DNA of 64,000 bases from positions 124,001-188,000 of the forward strand of contig CAYQNU010000002.1 in NCBI GenBank assembly GCA_964419055.1. The letters run 5' to 3'. This document shows positions 41,401 through 50,685 of the stretch, in pieces. A program made the translations under genes and the position numbers. The DNA comes from CAYQNU01 sp964419055 (GTDB taxonomy: Bacteria > Bacteroidota > Bacteroidia > Flavobacteriales_D > Parvicellaceae). Within the stretch, counting starts at the first letter, position 1. Every line of letters begins with the position of its first letter. The notes beneath the pieces are model-generated. The model ran no database searches. It was not told the DNA's origin and was given only the letters and a program-made list of their open reading frames with translations.

Positions 41401-42615
41401 TTATCCCTCCACGTATTCTTTTAAATAGGCAAAATGAGGCGTTAATTCACCATTTATCGTTTCTGAAGCTCGGTAAACAATATTTGTTGGGTCGTTGCCT
41501 AATAAGGGTTCCAAAACATGTTTTATAAACATCTCTCCAAAATCAACGGACGCATCTTTAGGTAATTCACAAGGCAAATTATCCACAGCCATTACAGCCA
41601 TCACGCCCTGCTTTGAATAGTCATCTACTTGTTCGGTAACGGGATTGTACCCAAATATTGGATCAGCAATGGTTGAAGATTGAATAGTACAAGCTACTGC
41701 ACAATCAACATCACAACTAATATCAGCTACAACTTGTATTTTCCAGTCAGCATGTTTGGCATCTGTTCGAGTAAATATATAGGGCGCTTTATTATCCCAA
41801 TAATGACAAGCTGTATACATATCAGCAACTAAGGCATATTGTAAAAAATTAGACTCAAAATTAGATGGATCTTTGTAAAATTTACTTTTATCAAAAGCGC
41901 TACCATCTTTAGTTTTATTATAATGTTCTACCCCCAAAACAGTGTACACGGGTTCATTAAAAGTTTGACTGAGAAATGCTTCAGGGGATACTTCTTTAAT
42001 GGCTATTTTTGAGAACGTTTCCATAGCTCCTCCACCTACTCTTCCACTTCCTGTAACGACCATTTTAAATTGGGTTGGTAGCTTTACTTTAGCTAATTCG
42101 CTTTCCATTTCTTTTCGGTCTTCACACAAATGTGCAGGCTTTAATTCAAATGACTTCATTTTTTTACCCCAAGCCAACAAACCATTATATGCCCCCACAA
42201 TCCCTGCATATCTGCCAAATGCTATAAGGCGTTGACCATTTGAATCAGTAATAGTTTCCCAATCAATTAATTGAATATTCTTATCTAAAATGGCCTTCAA
42301 TAATTTTCTATTATAGGGTTGCTTTTTTAAGGTATGCGAAAAAAACAAATACTTTTTATTAGGTACCAACATATCTAAAGGTACTTCTTTAACACCCATT
42401 AAAATATCACAATCACTTACATCCGAAACAATAGGAATATTCAAATTACGATAATCATCATCCGAAAACTTGCGAATAGCACTTTCCTGAACAACTATTT
42501 CAACATTTTTATGCGTATCTAATATTCTTCTGCATTGTTCGGGTGATAAAGGAACTCTTTTATCGGGTGGTGTTTTCCCTTCTCGTATAATACCTATTTT
42601 CATATTCTTATTCAT
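41401..42615 (-). CDS. saccharopine/alanine dehydrogenase-family oxidoreductase
   Basis: A 404-residue protein of the alanine dehydrogenase/LYS1-type saccharopine dehydrogenase superfamily. The N-terminal substrate motif is IGIIREGKTPPDKRVPLSP. A central Rossmann segment has VVTGSGRVGGGAME where NAD binds, and there is a conserved Cys-rich loop (VVADISCDVDCAVACT). It resembles the NAD-dependent, lysine-forming saccharopine dehydrogenase-like proteins of Bacteroidota, but the reaction direction and substrate are uncertain. A -7 box TAAATTTG (42636-42629) lies 13 bases before the start; ATG 42603 is an alternative. Confidence 0.78.
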   Translation of the reverse strand: MNKNMKIGIIREGKTPPDKRVPLSPEQCRRILDTHKNVEIVVQESAIRKFSDDDYRNLNIPIVSDVSDCDILMGVKEVPLDMLVPNKKYLFFSHTLKKQPYNRKLLKAILDKNIQLIDWETITDSNGQRLIAFGRYAGIVGAYNGLLAWGKKMKSFELKPAHLCEDRKEMESELAKVKLPTQFKMVVTGSGRVGGGAMETFSKIAIKEVSPEAFLSQTFNEPVYTVLGVEHYNKTKDGSAFDKSKFYKDPSNFESNFLQYALVADMYTACHYWDNKAPYIFTRTDAKHADWKIQVVADISCDVDCAVACTIQSSTIADPIFGYNPVTEQVDDYSKQGVMAVMAVDNLPCELPKDASVDFGEMFIKHVLEPLLGNDPTNIVYRASETINGELTPHFAYLKEYVEG

Positions 42616-42628
42616 TCTTTTTATAGCA

Positions 42629-42636
42629 CAAATTTA
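42629..42636 (-). promoter_or_regulatory. putative -7 box (TAAATTTG)
   Basis: Consensus -7 box on the minus strand ending 13 bases before the dehydrogenase start, so the predicted leader is only a few bases long. Confidence 0.35.
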
Positions 42637-42670
42637 CCCATTAACAATGAGTAATTTTAAATTCAAATTA

Positions 42671-43267
42671 TTAAAAATTAAATCTCAAAGTAGCTCCAAA
42701 TGCTTTTGTTTGGTAATCATTGATATATAACACATTGGGATGAAAATCAAAAGATAAGTCATTAGACATATCAAAATGCATCAAATGCCCTTCCACATTT
42801 GCATCGATCATTTGCAATAAATATACTCCTAATGTGGCAATAACAGATAAATCACGCCATTTACGATATTGTTCTTGTATTTGTAGTAATTGAAAATCGG
42901 CATATAAGGCAAAGTCGCCCGTCAAAGGATCATAGGTAGGGTTTAATCGATTTATGCGTTCTTGTTTGAAAGCTTTAAACTGACGATTATTATCAATTAT
43001 AAAATATCCAGCCGCTCCCATACCGCCATAAATAATGGGCAGTTTCCACCATAAATGGGATTTATGATGGGGCAATCGTTTTACATCATTGTAAATATGT
43101 CCCAAGCTCGGTAAAATAGCCGCAAAAATTACCGCTTTTTTGGGAGAGTGAACTGAATCAAAAGGTAACTCTTGAATAGTATCCTTTACTTCTTGACCTC
43201 TTATTACTTGCGTAAATGGCAACAATACAAACCAAAAAAAGAAAATAATGTTCTTCGAGTAGCTCAT
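42671..43267 (-). CDS. DUF5683 domain-containing membrane protein
   Basis: A 198-residue protein with a signal peptide (about 1-24) and the DUF5683 core: SPKKAVIFAAILPSLGHIYN, then WWKLPIIYGGMGAAGYFI, then WRDLSVIATLGVYLLQMIDA. It has two to three predicted membrane helices. The family is Bacteroidota-specific and, as here, typically lies directly after parA-parB, suggesting an operon link with chromosome segregation or envelope synthesis; the function is unknown. It begins five bases after the parB stop. Confidence 0.85.
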   Translation of the reverse strand: MSYSKNIIFFFWFVLLPFTQVIRGQEVKDTIQELPFDSVHSPKKAVIFAAILPSLGHIYNDVKRLPHHKSHLWWKLPIIYGGMGAAGYFIIDNNRQFKAFKQERINRLNPTYDPLTGDFALYADFQLLQIQEQYRKWRDLSVIATLGVYLLQMIDANVEGHLMHFDMSNDLSFDFHPNVLYINDYQTKAFGATLRFNF

Positions 43268-43272
43268 CGAAG

Positions 43273-44175
43273 TTATTTATCTAAAGATTCAATAATGCGA
43301 ATTAAATGCGCTTCATCTTCAAATGGGATGACGATTTTACCTTTTCCTTTTTCATCTTGAGTGATGTTGATTTTTGCTCCTAAATGAAACGAAATATTGT
43401 CTTTAAGTCGCAAAACGGATTTAGGTAAGGTGGCTGTAGTACTCTTTTTTGATGCGCTGGAATCTTGTTTAGATTCTTTTCCCATTTCCTCAACTTTTCT
43501 AACAGACAAATTTTGATCTAAAATGGAGCGATAAACCTTAATCATAGCCGCTTCACTTTCAAAGGAAAGTAAGGCTCTGGCATGACCCATACTGATTTTT
43601 TCGTCCCGAATTCCGGCTTGAATTTCGGCAGGTAGGTTTAATAAACGTAAATAATTAGTTACCGAAGCACGGCTTTTACTCATACGTTCGCCCACCTCTT
43701 CTTGAGTAATGGCACATTCATCAATCAAACGCTGATAACTCAAAGCAATTTCAATGGCATTCAAATCTTTTCGTTGAATGTTTTCGATGATGGCCATTTC
43801 CAACATCGTTTTATCATCTGCTTCACGTACGTATACCGGAACACTCGTCAAGCCAGCTAATTGCGCTGCTCGAAATCTGCGTTCACCTGATATAATCTGA
43901 TATCGATTCTGACCTAATTTTCGTAAAGTAATCGGTTGAATGATGCCATGCGTTTTGATGGAATCTACTAATTCTTCTAAAGCTTCTTTCTCAAAATGTG
44001 TTCTGGGTTGAAATGGATTTGCCTCAATATTTTTTATGGGCAATTCCACAGATAGTGATTCATTTCCAGCACTATCCATCACCACTTCTGATTGGGTTTT
44101 TTGGGCTGATTCCACACCCGAAACATCCAACAATGCTCCCAATCCTTTTCCCAATGCCGACTTCTTAGCACTCAT
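43273..44175 (-). CDS. parB: chromosome-partitioning protein ParB
   Basis: A 300-residue ParB/Spo0J protein that binds parS sites, slides as a CTP-dependent clamp and works with ParA. The N-terminal KSALGKGLGALL motif contacts ParA. The ParB/sulfiredoxin domain holds ENIQRKDLNAIEIA and SGERRFRAA, the CTP-binding GERR box. A helix-turn-helix follows (ITQEEVGERMSKSRASVTNY), then the C-terminal dimerisation domain. I chose ATG 44175 because KKSALGKGLG starts homologues; it overlaps the parA stop by 11 bases. No parS-like site was recognised in the window. Confidence 0.95.
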   Translation of the reverse strand: MSAKKSALGKGLGALLDVSGVESAQKTQSEVVMDSAGNESLSVELPIKNIEANPFQPRTHFEKEALEELVDSIKTHGIIQPITLRKLGQNRYQIISGERRFRAAQLAGLTSVPVYVREADDKTMLEMAIIENIQRKDLNAIEIALSYQRLIDECAITQEEVGERMSKSRASVTNYLRLLNLPAEIQAGIRDEKISMGHARALLSFESEAAMIKVYRSILDQNLSVRKVEEMGKESKQDSSASKKSTTATLPKSVLRLKDNISFHLGAKINITQDEKGKGKIVIPFEDEAHLIRIIESLDK

Positions 44176-44965
44176 CTGAAACAGCTTTAGTTTGTTTATA
44201 ACCACTGTTTTTAACCATCAATTCTTTGGCTAAATTCAAATAATTCACAGCACCTTTGCTACTTACATCGTGCATGATGATGGTTTCTCCATGACTTGGA
44301 GCTTCAGCTAAAGTTGTATTTCTATGAATTACTGTATCAAACACCAATTGCTGAAAGTGAGTTTGCACTTCTTCCACCACTTGATTGGCCAAACGTAAAC
44401 GAGTGTCATACATCGTTAATAATAGCCCTTCAATCTGAAGCTCTGTATTCAATCTATTTTGAACAATTTTTATCGTATTGAGTAGTTTCCCTAGTCCTTC
44501 CAATGCAAAATATTCACATTGAACGGGAATTATAACAGAATCAGAAGCCGTTAACGCATTTAACGTAATCAATCCCAAAGACGGTGAACAATCAATTATG
44601 ATGTAATCGTATTGATCTCTAACCGCTTCCAATGCCGCTTTAAGTATGTATTCTCTGTTAGGAAGATTAATCATTTCAATTTCTGCACCTACCAAATCAA
44701 TGTGTGCTGGCAATAAATCCAAATTAGGATTATTGGTCTCTAAAATGATGTTTTTAATCTCTTCACCGTTTATCAATGCGCTGTAAATACTTGATTTTAC
44801 ATTTTTTGGATCAAAACCAACGCCTGAAGTTGCATTGGCCTGTGGATCGGCATCAATAATTAATGTTTTTTGCTCCAACACCCCCAATGCAGCTGCCAAA
44901 TTAACCGCTGATGTAGTTTTACCTACTCCTCCTTTCTGATTAGCAATTGAAATAATTTTACCCAT
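44165..44965 (-). CDS. parA: chromosome-partitioning ATPase ParA (Soj)
   Basis: A 266-residue P-loop ATPase with the deviant Walker A NQKGGVGKTTSAVN (residues 8-21), Walker A' LIIDADPQANATSG and Walker B YIIIDCSPSLGLIT. It binds DNA non-specifically as an ATP dimer and drives ParB-parS segregation. The overlap with parB and the following DUF5683 gene give the usual Bacteroidota operon. It begins 33 bases downstream of the UPF0173 gene on the same strand. Confidence 0.96.
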   Translation of the reverse strand: MGKIISIANQKGGVGKTTSAVNLAAALGVLEQKTLIIDADPQANATSGVGFDPKNVKSSIYSALINGEEIKNIILETNNPNLDLLPAHIDLVGAEIEMINLPNREYILKAALEAVRDQYDYIIIDCSPSLGLITLNALTASDSVIIPVQCEYFALEGLGKLLNTIKIVQNRLNTELQIEGLLLTMYDTRLRLANQVVEEVQTHFQQLVFDTVIHRNTTLAEAPSHGETIIMHDVSSKGAVNYLNLAKELMVKNSGYKQTKAVSDEC

Positions 44966-44998
44966 TTTATATTATATTATTCTTTTCTTGTTTAGTAT

Positions 44999-45688
44999 TT
45001 ATCCGTTTATTTCGATGGCTTCACCAATCTCTTTTAACGTTAAATGTATTCCTTTACTTTTAAACGATTCAACGGCCTTATTATGATCTATTTTAATAAA
45101 GCCAAAGGTGTCAAAATGAATTCCAATAACGTGTTTCACCTCAACAAATTGTGCCGCAACAATGGCTTCCTCTATACCCATAGTAAAATTATCACCTATG
45201 GGAAGCAGCGCAAAATCTAGTTTTGTAAACATGGGAATGAGTTTCATATCCATTGTTAACGCAGTGTCTCCAGCAAAATAAAAGTTACCTTCTTCGGTTT
45301 CAAAAACAAAACCATTAGGCAATCCTCCGTTAGCGCCATCGGGCATGGTTGAACTATGAACTGCAGAAACCAACTTTACTGTTCCAACACCATCAAAATA
45401 CCACTTTCCTCCTGTATTCATAGGATGAAAATTGGTACAACCCTTTTTTTCAAACCATTGACATATTTCAAAATTAGCAACAATCTTAGCTCCTGTGTTT
45501 CGAACAATACGCTCCACATCAGCTACGTGATCTTCGTGGCCGTGCGATATAAAAATGTAATCCACTTTTATATCATCTATTCGAACATCTCTAGCCAATT
45601 CATTTGGGGTTATAAATGGATCGAAAAGTATAGATTTACCTTTCAATTCAATTAACACCGTGGCATGTCCCAAATAAGTAACTTTCAT
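44999..45688 (-). CDS. UPF0173 metal-dependent hydrolase
   Basis: A 229-residue MBL-fold protein of the UPF0173 family. Opening MKVTYLGHATVLIEL, zinc motif SHGHEDHVADV, FAGDTALTMDMKLI and the final conserved GIHFDTFGFIK. I chose ATG 45688; the frame stays open upstream but homologues begin with this MKVTYLGH motif. Members are thought to be hydrolases, and the substrate is unknown. It lies directly upstream of parA on the same strand. Confidence 0.9.
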   Translation of the reverse strand: MKVTYLGHATVLIELKGKSILFDPFITPNELARDVRIDDIKVDYIFISHGHEDHVADVERIVRNTGAKIVANFEICQWFEKKGCTNFHPMNTGGKWYFDGVGTVKLVSAVHSSTMPDGANGGLPNGFVFETEEGNFYFAGDTALTMDMKLIPMFTKLDFALLPIGDNFTMGIEEAIVAAQFVEVKHVIGIHFDTFGFIKIDHNKAVESFKSKGIHLTLKEIGEAIEING

Positions 45689-46113
45689 AGATTGAACAAA
45701 ATTTTGCTTTGTAAAGTTAGAAACAACAACACTAACAATAAAGAAATTGCGCTTGCAATTATACACACCTGATTGTTTAATGGATTTTTGTATGGTAAGT
45801 TATTAACAAAATCACTGGGTCACTCAACTTTATACACCTATCTGTCAACAGATTAATTCAATTTTAGATTGTTGATTATCTCGTTAAAAAAATGTTCCTT
45901 TTTATGCTTCTTTAAGTCCAAATAATGGAGGTAAGTAACCGCTTTTCTACTACCCAAATCCGTTAAATGATCATTAAAATAGATACCTCATTAATTGCAA
46001 CACTTTTTGGAAATAACGCGCTTTGAAACTCGTTAATAAAATTTCCTTCTCTTCTTGTCAACTCCAAAACAAACATGTACTTTTGACCTTTGGAAAATTT
46101 CAATCCAAACTTC
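45689..46113. other. divergent intergenic region
   Basis: This spacer separates the UPF0173 and dihydroorotase-like genes. It contains a 14-base palindrome ATCTGT-CA-ACAGAT (45840-45853), a possible operator, and a good promoter at 46055-46085. No gene is evident. Confidence 0.6.
46055..46085 (+). promoter_or_regulatory. Bacteroidota-type promoter of the dihydroorotase-like gene
   Basis: TTG at 46055-46057 and TACTTTTG at 46078-46085 are separated by 20 bases. Transcription would begin near 46090, which excludes the TTG at 46090 as a start and supports ATG 46114. Confidence 0.6.
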
Positions 46114-47382
46114 ATGAAAATACGCATTCAATCTGCCAAAATCATTGACCCTAATTCACCTTACAACGGTCAAACAAAGTCACTTTTAATAGAAAACGGA
46201 GTCATCACGTCTATTGAAAATCAAATAAATGAAGCAGCCGATCACGTAATCGAAATTGAAAATCTTCATATTTCTCCTGGGTTATTTGATATTCGAACGC
46301 ATTTGTGTGAACCTGGTTTTGAACAACATGAAGATATTGAATCGGGCTCTAATGCTGCCGCTAAAGGAGGGTTTACTGGAATTTGTGCAATGCCCAACAC
46401 CTATCCTACTGTGAGCACTCGATCGCAAGTGGAGTATTTAATCAATAAAAGTAAAGATGCTTTAGTTGAAATAAAACCAATCGGCAGTATTACCAACAAT
46501 CTTGAAGGAAAGGAACTTTCTGAATTGTACGATATGCACTCAAGTGGAGCCGTTGCTTTTAGCGATGATAAAAATGCACTTTCCAATGCAGGGTTGCTTT
46601 CAAGAGCTATGTTGTATGCCAAAAACTTCAACGGTTTGTTATTTTCATTTCCGTATGACAAATCGGTAGCGCATCACGGCCAAATTAATGAGGGAATTGT
46701 AAGCACGCAATTAGGTTTGGAAGGAATTCCCGCACTTTCTGAAGAATTGCATGTTTCGAGAGATTTATATCTTGCTGAATACAACGATTCGAGAATTCAT
46801 ATCGGTCCATTATCAACAGCTGGGAGTATAGCTTTAATTAGAGCTGCACGCAACAATAAGATTAACGTAAGCTGCGACATTGCTGCTCATCAATTGGTTT
46901 TTTTAGACGATTCCTGTACCGATTTTGATACCCATTTCAAAGTATTGCCTCCCTTCCGAACAGAAAACCATAGATTGGCACTTTTAGAAGGATTGAAAGA
47001 TGGTACCATTGACATTATTTCCTCTGATCACACACCTTATGATGTTGAAGAAAAATTAAAAGAATTTGATTTGGCTAATTTTGGTATTATAAACCTACAA
47101 ACGGCTTTCCCCATTGCTTTGACACATCTTCAAACTATTTTGGGGTTGGACGGAATTATTGAAAAAATGGCCATCAATCCAAGAAAAATGCTGGGTATTG
47201 AAGTCCCTACCGTGAGCCTTGGTGCAAAGGTTAATTTAACGCTGTACAATCCTTCCGAAAAATGGACCTTTACCAAACAAGATATTGCATCTAAAAGTTT
47301 TAATACTCCTTTTATCGGCACACAATTTACCGGCAAGGTTGTAGGAATTATTCGCCACAATCATATGGGATTGTTGGATTAA
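46114..47382 (+). CDS. dihydroorotase homologue with degenerate metal site
   Basis: A 422-residue cyclic-amidohydrolase protein with the dihydroorotase framework (EDIESGSNAAAKGGFTGICA, then MPNTYPTVST, LGLEGIPALSEELHVSRDLY and SSDHTPYDVEE). Metal ligands are missing. The DxHxHxREPG motif reads DIRTHLCEPG, so the first His is Arg and the substrate Arg is Cys. The usual AHCED reads FSFPYD, and the usual ICHVSTA reads IGPLSTA. Only the barrel Asp remains. It is probably non-catalytic, like the pseudo-dihydroorotase PyrC' that stabilises aspartate transcarbamoylase in Pseudomonas. Its stop overlaps the convergent aroK stop. Confidence 0.88.
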   Translation: MKIRIQSAKIIDPNSPYNGQTKSLLIENGVITSIENQINEAADHVIEIENLHISPGLFDIRTHLCEPGFEQHEDIESGSNAAAKGGFTGICAMPNTYPTVSTRSQVEYLINKSKDALVEIKPIGSITNNLEGKELSELYDMHSSGAVAFSDDKNALSNAGLLSRAMLYAKNFNGLLFSFPYDKSVAHHGQINEGIVSTQLGLEGIPALSEELHVSRDLYLAEYNDSRIHIGPLSTAGSIALIRAARNNKINVSCDIAAHQLVFLDDSCTDFDTHFKVLPPFRTENHRLALLEGLKDGTIDIISSDHTPYDVEEKLKEFDLANFGIINLQTAFPIALTHLQTILGLDGIIEKMAINPRKMLGIEVPTVSLGAKVNLTLYNPSEKWTFTKQDIASKSFNTPFIGTQFTGKVVGIIRHNHMGLLD

Positions 47383-47906
47383 ACTAAGTCGGTAATTTTT
47401 GATTTAATTTCTTCAAAAGCCGTTTTCTCATCACCATTATTCTCAATAATGAGATGTGCTTGGTTGTAATATACCAAACGTTGATCCTGCATTCGTTTTA
47501 ATTCTTTTTCCAAATCTTCTCGGGTAACACAAGAAGCCAATAATGGACGATTGTTTCGATTTTCCCATAAGCGGTTTACCAAAAGTGAGGGTGTCGTTTT
47601 TAGATATACAACCCAACCCTTTTGAAGAAGCTTATTCATATTGTCGTTATAACAAGGCAATCCTCCTCCAGTGGCTACCACCGTATTTTCAAATGGATGG
47701 GTTTCTATCAATTGACGCTCTGCATTTCTGAAATAGCGCTCACCTTTATTCAAAAAGATATCTGAAATGGAACTGTTTTCAAATTCCGAAATCATGTCAT
47801 CGGTATCCTTAACAGCTGTATACACCTTACTTTGTTGGGAAATATAATGAGCCAAAGTGGTTTTTCCTGAACCCATCAAGCCAATTAAAAAAATTGGTTT
47901 TGCCAT
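47379..47906 (-). CDS. aroK: shikimate kinase
   Basis: A 175-residue P-loop kinase that phosphorylates shikimate at the 3-hydroxyl in aromatic amino-acid synthesis. Walker A GLMGSGKTT is at residues 9-17, DTDDMI provides the Mg/shikimate Asp, RYFRNAERQLI contains the substrate Arg, and ATGGGLPCY is the shikimate-binding Gly loop. The lid region and C-terminal helix are normal. It is convergent with the dihydroorotase-like gene; the two stop codons overlap by two bases. Confidence 0.95.
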   Translation of the reverse strand: MAKPIFLIGLMGSGKTTLAHYISQQSKVYTAVKDTDDMISEFENSSISDIFLNKGERYFRNAERQLIETHPFENTVVATGGGLPCYNDNMNKLLQKGWVVYLKTTPSLLVNRLWENRNNRPLLASCVTREDLEKELKRMQDQRLVYYNQAHLIIENNGDEKTAFEEIKSKITDLV

Positions 47907-47918
47907 GAAAATGAATGG

Positions 47919-48392
47919 TTAATAACGTTCAATTATAAAATCAACACGGTAGCCCGATTTTATTTTAGGAATTAAAACAAAATTTTGCAAATAAGACTGT
48001 TCAGTACACTCACCACATTCATTGATTTGAATTAAGTAAGTATAGGTTTTTGTTTCTTCATTGATCACCACATCTTTCACAATTTTGTGATTACAGGTTG
48101 CCAAGGTATTCACTCCCAAAATGGTGTGTTTTGTAAAATCAAATGTATTTAATTGGCATCCTCCATTATTACCATAATTGTAATAAATCAATCTATTTAA
48201 CTCTGTTTGATTATTGATTACAAAATGTTTGTCTTCTTCAGCAATCATGTTGCAATTGGAACAAATAACGGTATCTGAAATTATTATTCCCGTATTGCGT
48301 GACTTTTCACCCCAACATTTGGGAGCTTTATGGCAACTTACTGTTTGAAACAAAACAGCCAAGGAAAGAATCAAAAATAAATTAGTTTTCAT
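47919..48392 (-). CDS. cysteine-rich hypothetical lipoprotein
   Basis: A 157-residue protein with a lipobox-like leader (FQTVSC, lipidation at about Cys20). The mature region has several cysteines, including CSNC and CGEC pairs and two single ones. This could form disulfides or bind a metal. I do not recognise a family. It lies 12 bases upstream of aroK on the same strand and is divergent from def. Confidence 0.65.
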   Translation of the reverse strand: MKTNLFLILSLAVLFQTVSCHKAPKCWGEKSRNTGIIISDTVICSNCNMIAEEDKHFVINNQTELNRLIYYNYGNNGGCQLNTFDFTKHTILGVNTLATCNHKIVKDVVINEETKTYTYLIQINECGECTEQSYLQNFVLIPKIKSGYRVDFIIERY

Positions 48393-48436
48393 TTAATTTT
48401 TGTAAAATTCAATTCAAAGTTACTATTTATTCTGAT

Positions 48437-48444
48437 TACCTTTG
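48437..48444 (+). promoter_or_regulatory. putative -7 box (TACCTTTG)
   Basis: Consensus -7 box 44 bases before def in the divergent spacer. No -33 TTG is visible at the normal spacing. Confidence 0.35.
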
Positions 48445-48488
48445 CAGATATAGTAAGAATTGCAGATTTTTGTATAAAATTTAACACA

Positions 48489-49073
48489 ATGGTTTTACCG
48501 ATTTATGCCTATGGGCACAAAGTTTTAAGAGAAGAATGTGCTGAAATTGAAGAAGGTACAGATATAAAAGAATTGATAAAAAATATGTTCGACACCATGT
48601 ATCATACATTAGGTGTGGGACTTGCAGCACCTCAAATAGGAAAATCATTGCGATTATTTATTGTGGATGGAGCTCCTTTTGCAGAGGGTGAACCGGAAGA
48701 TGAACGTGAAAAAATAGATTTTCCAGTACTAAAAACATTCAAACAAGTATTCATTAACCCCATTATTGAGAGTGAATCGGGTGACAAATGGAATTTTTCG
48801 GAAGGTTGTTTGAGTATTCCTGGAATTAGAGAAGACGTTTCTCGAAGAAACAAAATCAAAATTTCTTATTTTGATGAGAAATGGAATTACAAAGAAGAAG
48901 AATATGAGGGCATTCCTGCTCGCATCATACAGCATGAGTACGACCATATTGAAGGAGTGCTTTTTACCGATCACATAAGCCCTTTCAAAAAACGATTGTT
49001 ACAACGAAAATTAGGGGATATCAGTAAAGGTAAAATTGAACACAAATACAGAATGGTATTTCCACAACAATAA
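48489..49073 (+). CDS. def: peptide deformylase
   Basis: A 194-residue metalloenzyme that removes the formyl group from nascent proteins. All three motifs are present: GVGLAAPQIG (42-51), EGCLSIPG with the metal-ligand Cys, and QHEYDHIEG with the two ligand His and catalytic Glu. Length is slightly above the usual 170 because of an insert around residues 60-80 (FAEGEPEDEREK), common in Bacteroidota. A lipoprotein gene follows after 55 bp. Confidence 0.97.
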   Translation: MVLPIYAYGHKVLREECAEIEEGTDIKELIKNMFDTMYHTLGVGLAAPQIGKSLRLFIVDGAPFAEGEPEDEREKIDFPVLKTFKQVFINPIIESESGDKWNFSEGCLSIPGIREDVSRRNKIKISYFDEKWNYKEEEYEGIPARIIQHEYDHIEGVLFTDHISPFKKRLLQRKLGDISKGKIEHKYRMVFPQQ

Positions 49074-49128
49074 TTAATCTTAGATGCAGTTTTAAAACGA
49101 ACTCCACCAATTATATTAAAAGACACTT

Positions 49129-49713
49129 ATGAAAAATTTAAAATCTACCATCTATTTTGCCGTTGCGATCAGTTTAATACTGACCAGCTGTGGCAACGAA
49201 CCAAAAACCACTGATACCGAGGTTCAAAAAGTGGAAGAAGTGGATTCACCAGAAGTAACAGCGGCTTTGGATGAAATTAAAAAAATTGATGATCAGCTTT
49301 TGAAAGCCGCTCAGTCAGAATTGGTGCCCATTGGGAAAATGTTGTATGAAAAAACACAAGGTTTTGCCAATAAATACCCTAAACATAGCAAGACACCTGC
49401 TGTTTTAGAAGTTTCGGCAAAAGCTGCTGAGGCTATGGGTAAATACGATGAGGCAGTAAATATTTTGCACAAATTGATCTATGAATTCCCTGAGACCGAT
49501 GAAACGCCAAAATATATGTGGAATAAAGCACGGGTAATTGAAGAAAAATTGGGCAAAATACCTAATGCAAAAGCGGCTTACAATGAGTTGATTACAAAAT
49601 ATCCGAATCACCCAATGGGAATTGATGCTAAGTTTTATGTAGAAAATTATTTAGGGAAATCAGATGAAGAAATATTACAATTCATTGATGAAGCTAATAA
49701 AAATACAAAATAG
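49129..49713 (+). CDS. lipoprotein with TPR-like helices
   Basis: A 194-residue protein with signal sequence and lipobox LILTSC (Cys21). After a Lys/Glu/Thr-rich linker, residues about 60-185 form helical pairs of TPR/YbgF-like type (AAEAMGKYDEAVNILHKLIY, then GKIPNAKAAYNELITKYPNH). It is anchored in the envelope and probably binds proteins. It is downstream of def on the same strand and may be cotranscribed. Confidence 0.78.
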   Translation: MKNLKSTIYFAVAISLILTSCGNEPKTTDTEVQKVEEVDSPEVTAALDEIKKIDDQLLKAAQSELVPIGKMLYEKTQGFANKYPKHSKTPAVLEVSAKAAEAMGKYDEAVNILHKLIYEFPETDETPKYMWNKARVIEEKLGKIPNAKAAYNELITKYPNHPMGIDAKFYVENYLGKSDEEILQFIDEANKNTK

Positions 49714-49728
49714 GTCTTGATTAGAGGG

Positions 49729-50679
49729 TTACTTCACAAATCCAACCAACACATAATCATCAAATATTTGTCCCAAGTATATTCGATTGTTGAAATACAA
49801 GGCTGTTGAAACGGCACTTATTTCCTTTCCTTTATCAACATAAATAGCTTTTTTTGAATTGGACAATACATCTAATTCATACACCACCGAGGGACTTTTA
49901 TTATCGGAGGATTTTACATGTCGAAAAAACTTTCCAAAGCGTAAATGGCCCGTTACCAATAATTTATTTTCATGAAATGTAAAATTATCACCACCCTTTA
50001 CTTTTGCAATTCTTTTTTTCTCGCCTGTTTGCGTATCAAAACGATACACTTTTTTTCCCCAAGTACACGATACCAATCCATAGGGATAGCCGTTTAAATT
50101 TATAGAATCGATACCATTTGGCATTCGTAATCCACCAATCAATGTGCTGAATGAATTGTTTTCGTAGCGCACTACTCCCCCTTTAAAATCATAGTTGGTG
50201 TACAAAAATGTATTTTTATCTATAGCCACTATATCATTTGGAAAACCAATAAGTCCCTTTTCAAATAGTGTATCTTCAATTAACGTATCGCCTTTAATTT
50301 CAAATCTAAAAATGCGCGAATCTTTAAGGTCGTTAAAATGATCAATTACAAACAAATAATTTTGATACAAATGCATACCATGAGGGTGAAATTCATCCAA
50401 TTGGTTGGTAAATTTAATCACCAAAGGTTTAGACTTATGAGTGGTTAAATCAATCATCCAAATACTCCCGTTGGTCACCCCTTCTCTTCGTTCATCACAT
50501 GAAACAAAAAGCTGAAATTGTTGGGTATTTTTATTGAAATAGAGTTGTAAATCCTCTGGGCCTGGAGCTACTTTTATTTTTTCAAAATGGCTGTATTCAA
50601 CCGTTTGTTTGGGTAATTTAACACAGGAAACAACTGCTAACAAGGAAACGAACAGATAAATAATTGAACTCTTTTTCAC
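49729..50679 (-). CDS. paraoxonase/SMP-30-like six-bladed propeller lipoprotein
   Basis: A 316-residue lipoprotein (lipobox AVVSC, Cys19). The pattern APGPEDLQLY, then FHPHGMHLYQNYLFVIDHFN, then GFPNDIVAIDKNTFLYTNYD, resembles the calcium-dependent arylesterase/paraoxonase branch of six-bladed propellers. The HPHG and PND motifs are conserved there. It could be a lactonase or esterase; many homologues are only binding proteins. It follows an ABC exporter gene by six bases on the minus strand. Confidence 0.75.
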   Translation of the reverse strand: MKKSSIIYLFVSLLAVVSCVKLPKQTVEYSHFEKIKVAPGPEDLQLYFNKNTQQFQLFVSCDERREGVTNGSIWMIDLTTHKSKPLVIKFTNQLDEFHPHGMHLYQNYLFVIDHFNDLKDSRIFRFEIKGDTLIEDTLFEKGLIGFPNDIVAIDKNTFLYTNYDFKGGVVRYENNSFSTLIGGLRMPNGIDSINLNGYPYGLVSCTWGKKVYRFDTQTGEKKRIAKVKGGDNFTFHENKLLVTGHLRFGKFFRHVKSSDNKSPSVVYELDVLSNSKKAIYVDKGKEISAVSTALYFNNRIYLGQIFDDYVLVGFVK

Positions 50680-50685
50680 CTTGTA

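Noticed and set aside
43273..44965. parS or replication-origin site near parAB
   Set aside because: No TGTTTCACGTGAAACA-like 16-mer, DnaA-box cluster or dnaA gene was seen in or around the operon.
45356..45655. Plus-strand 99-codon open frame
   Set aside because: It is antisense to the UPF0173 gene, whose motifs are complete.
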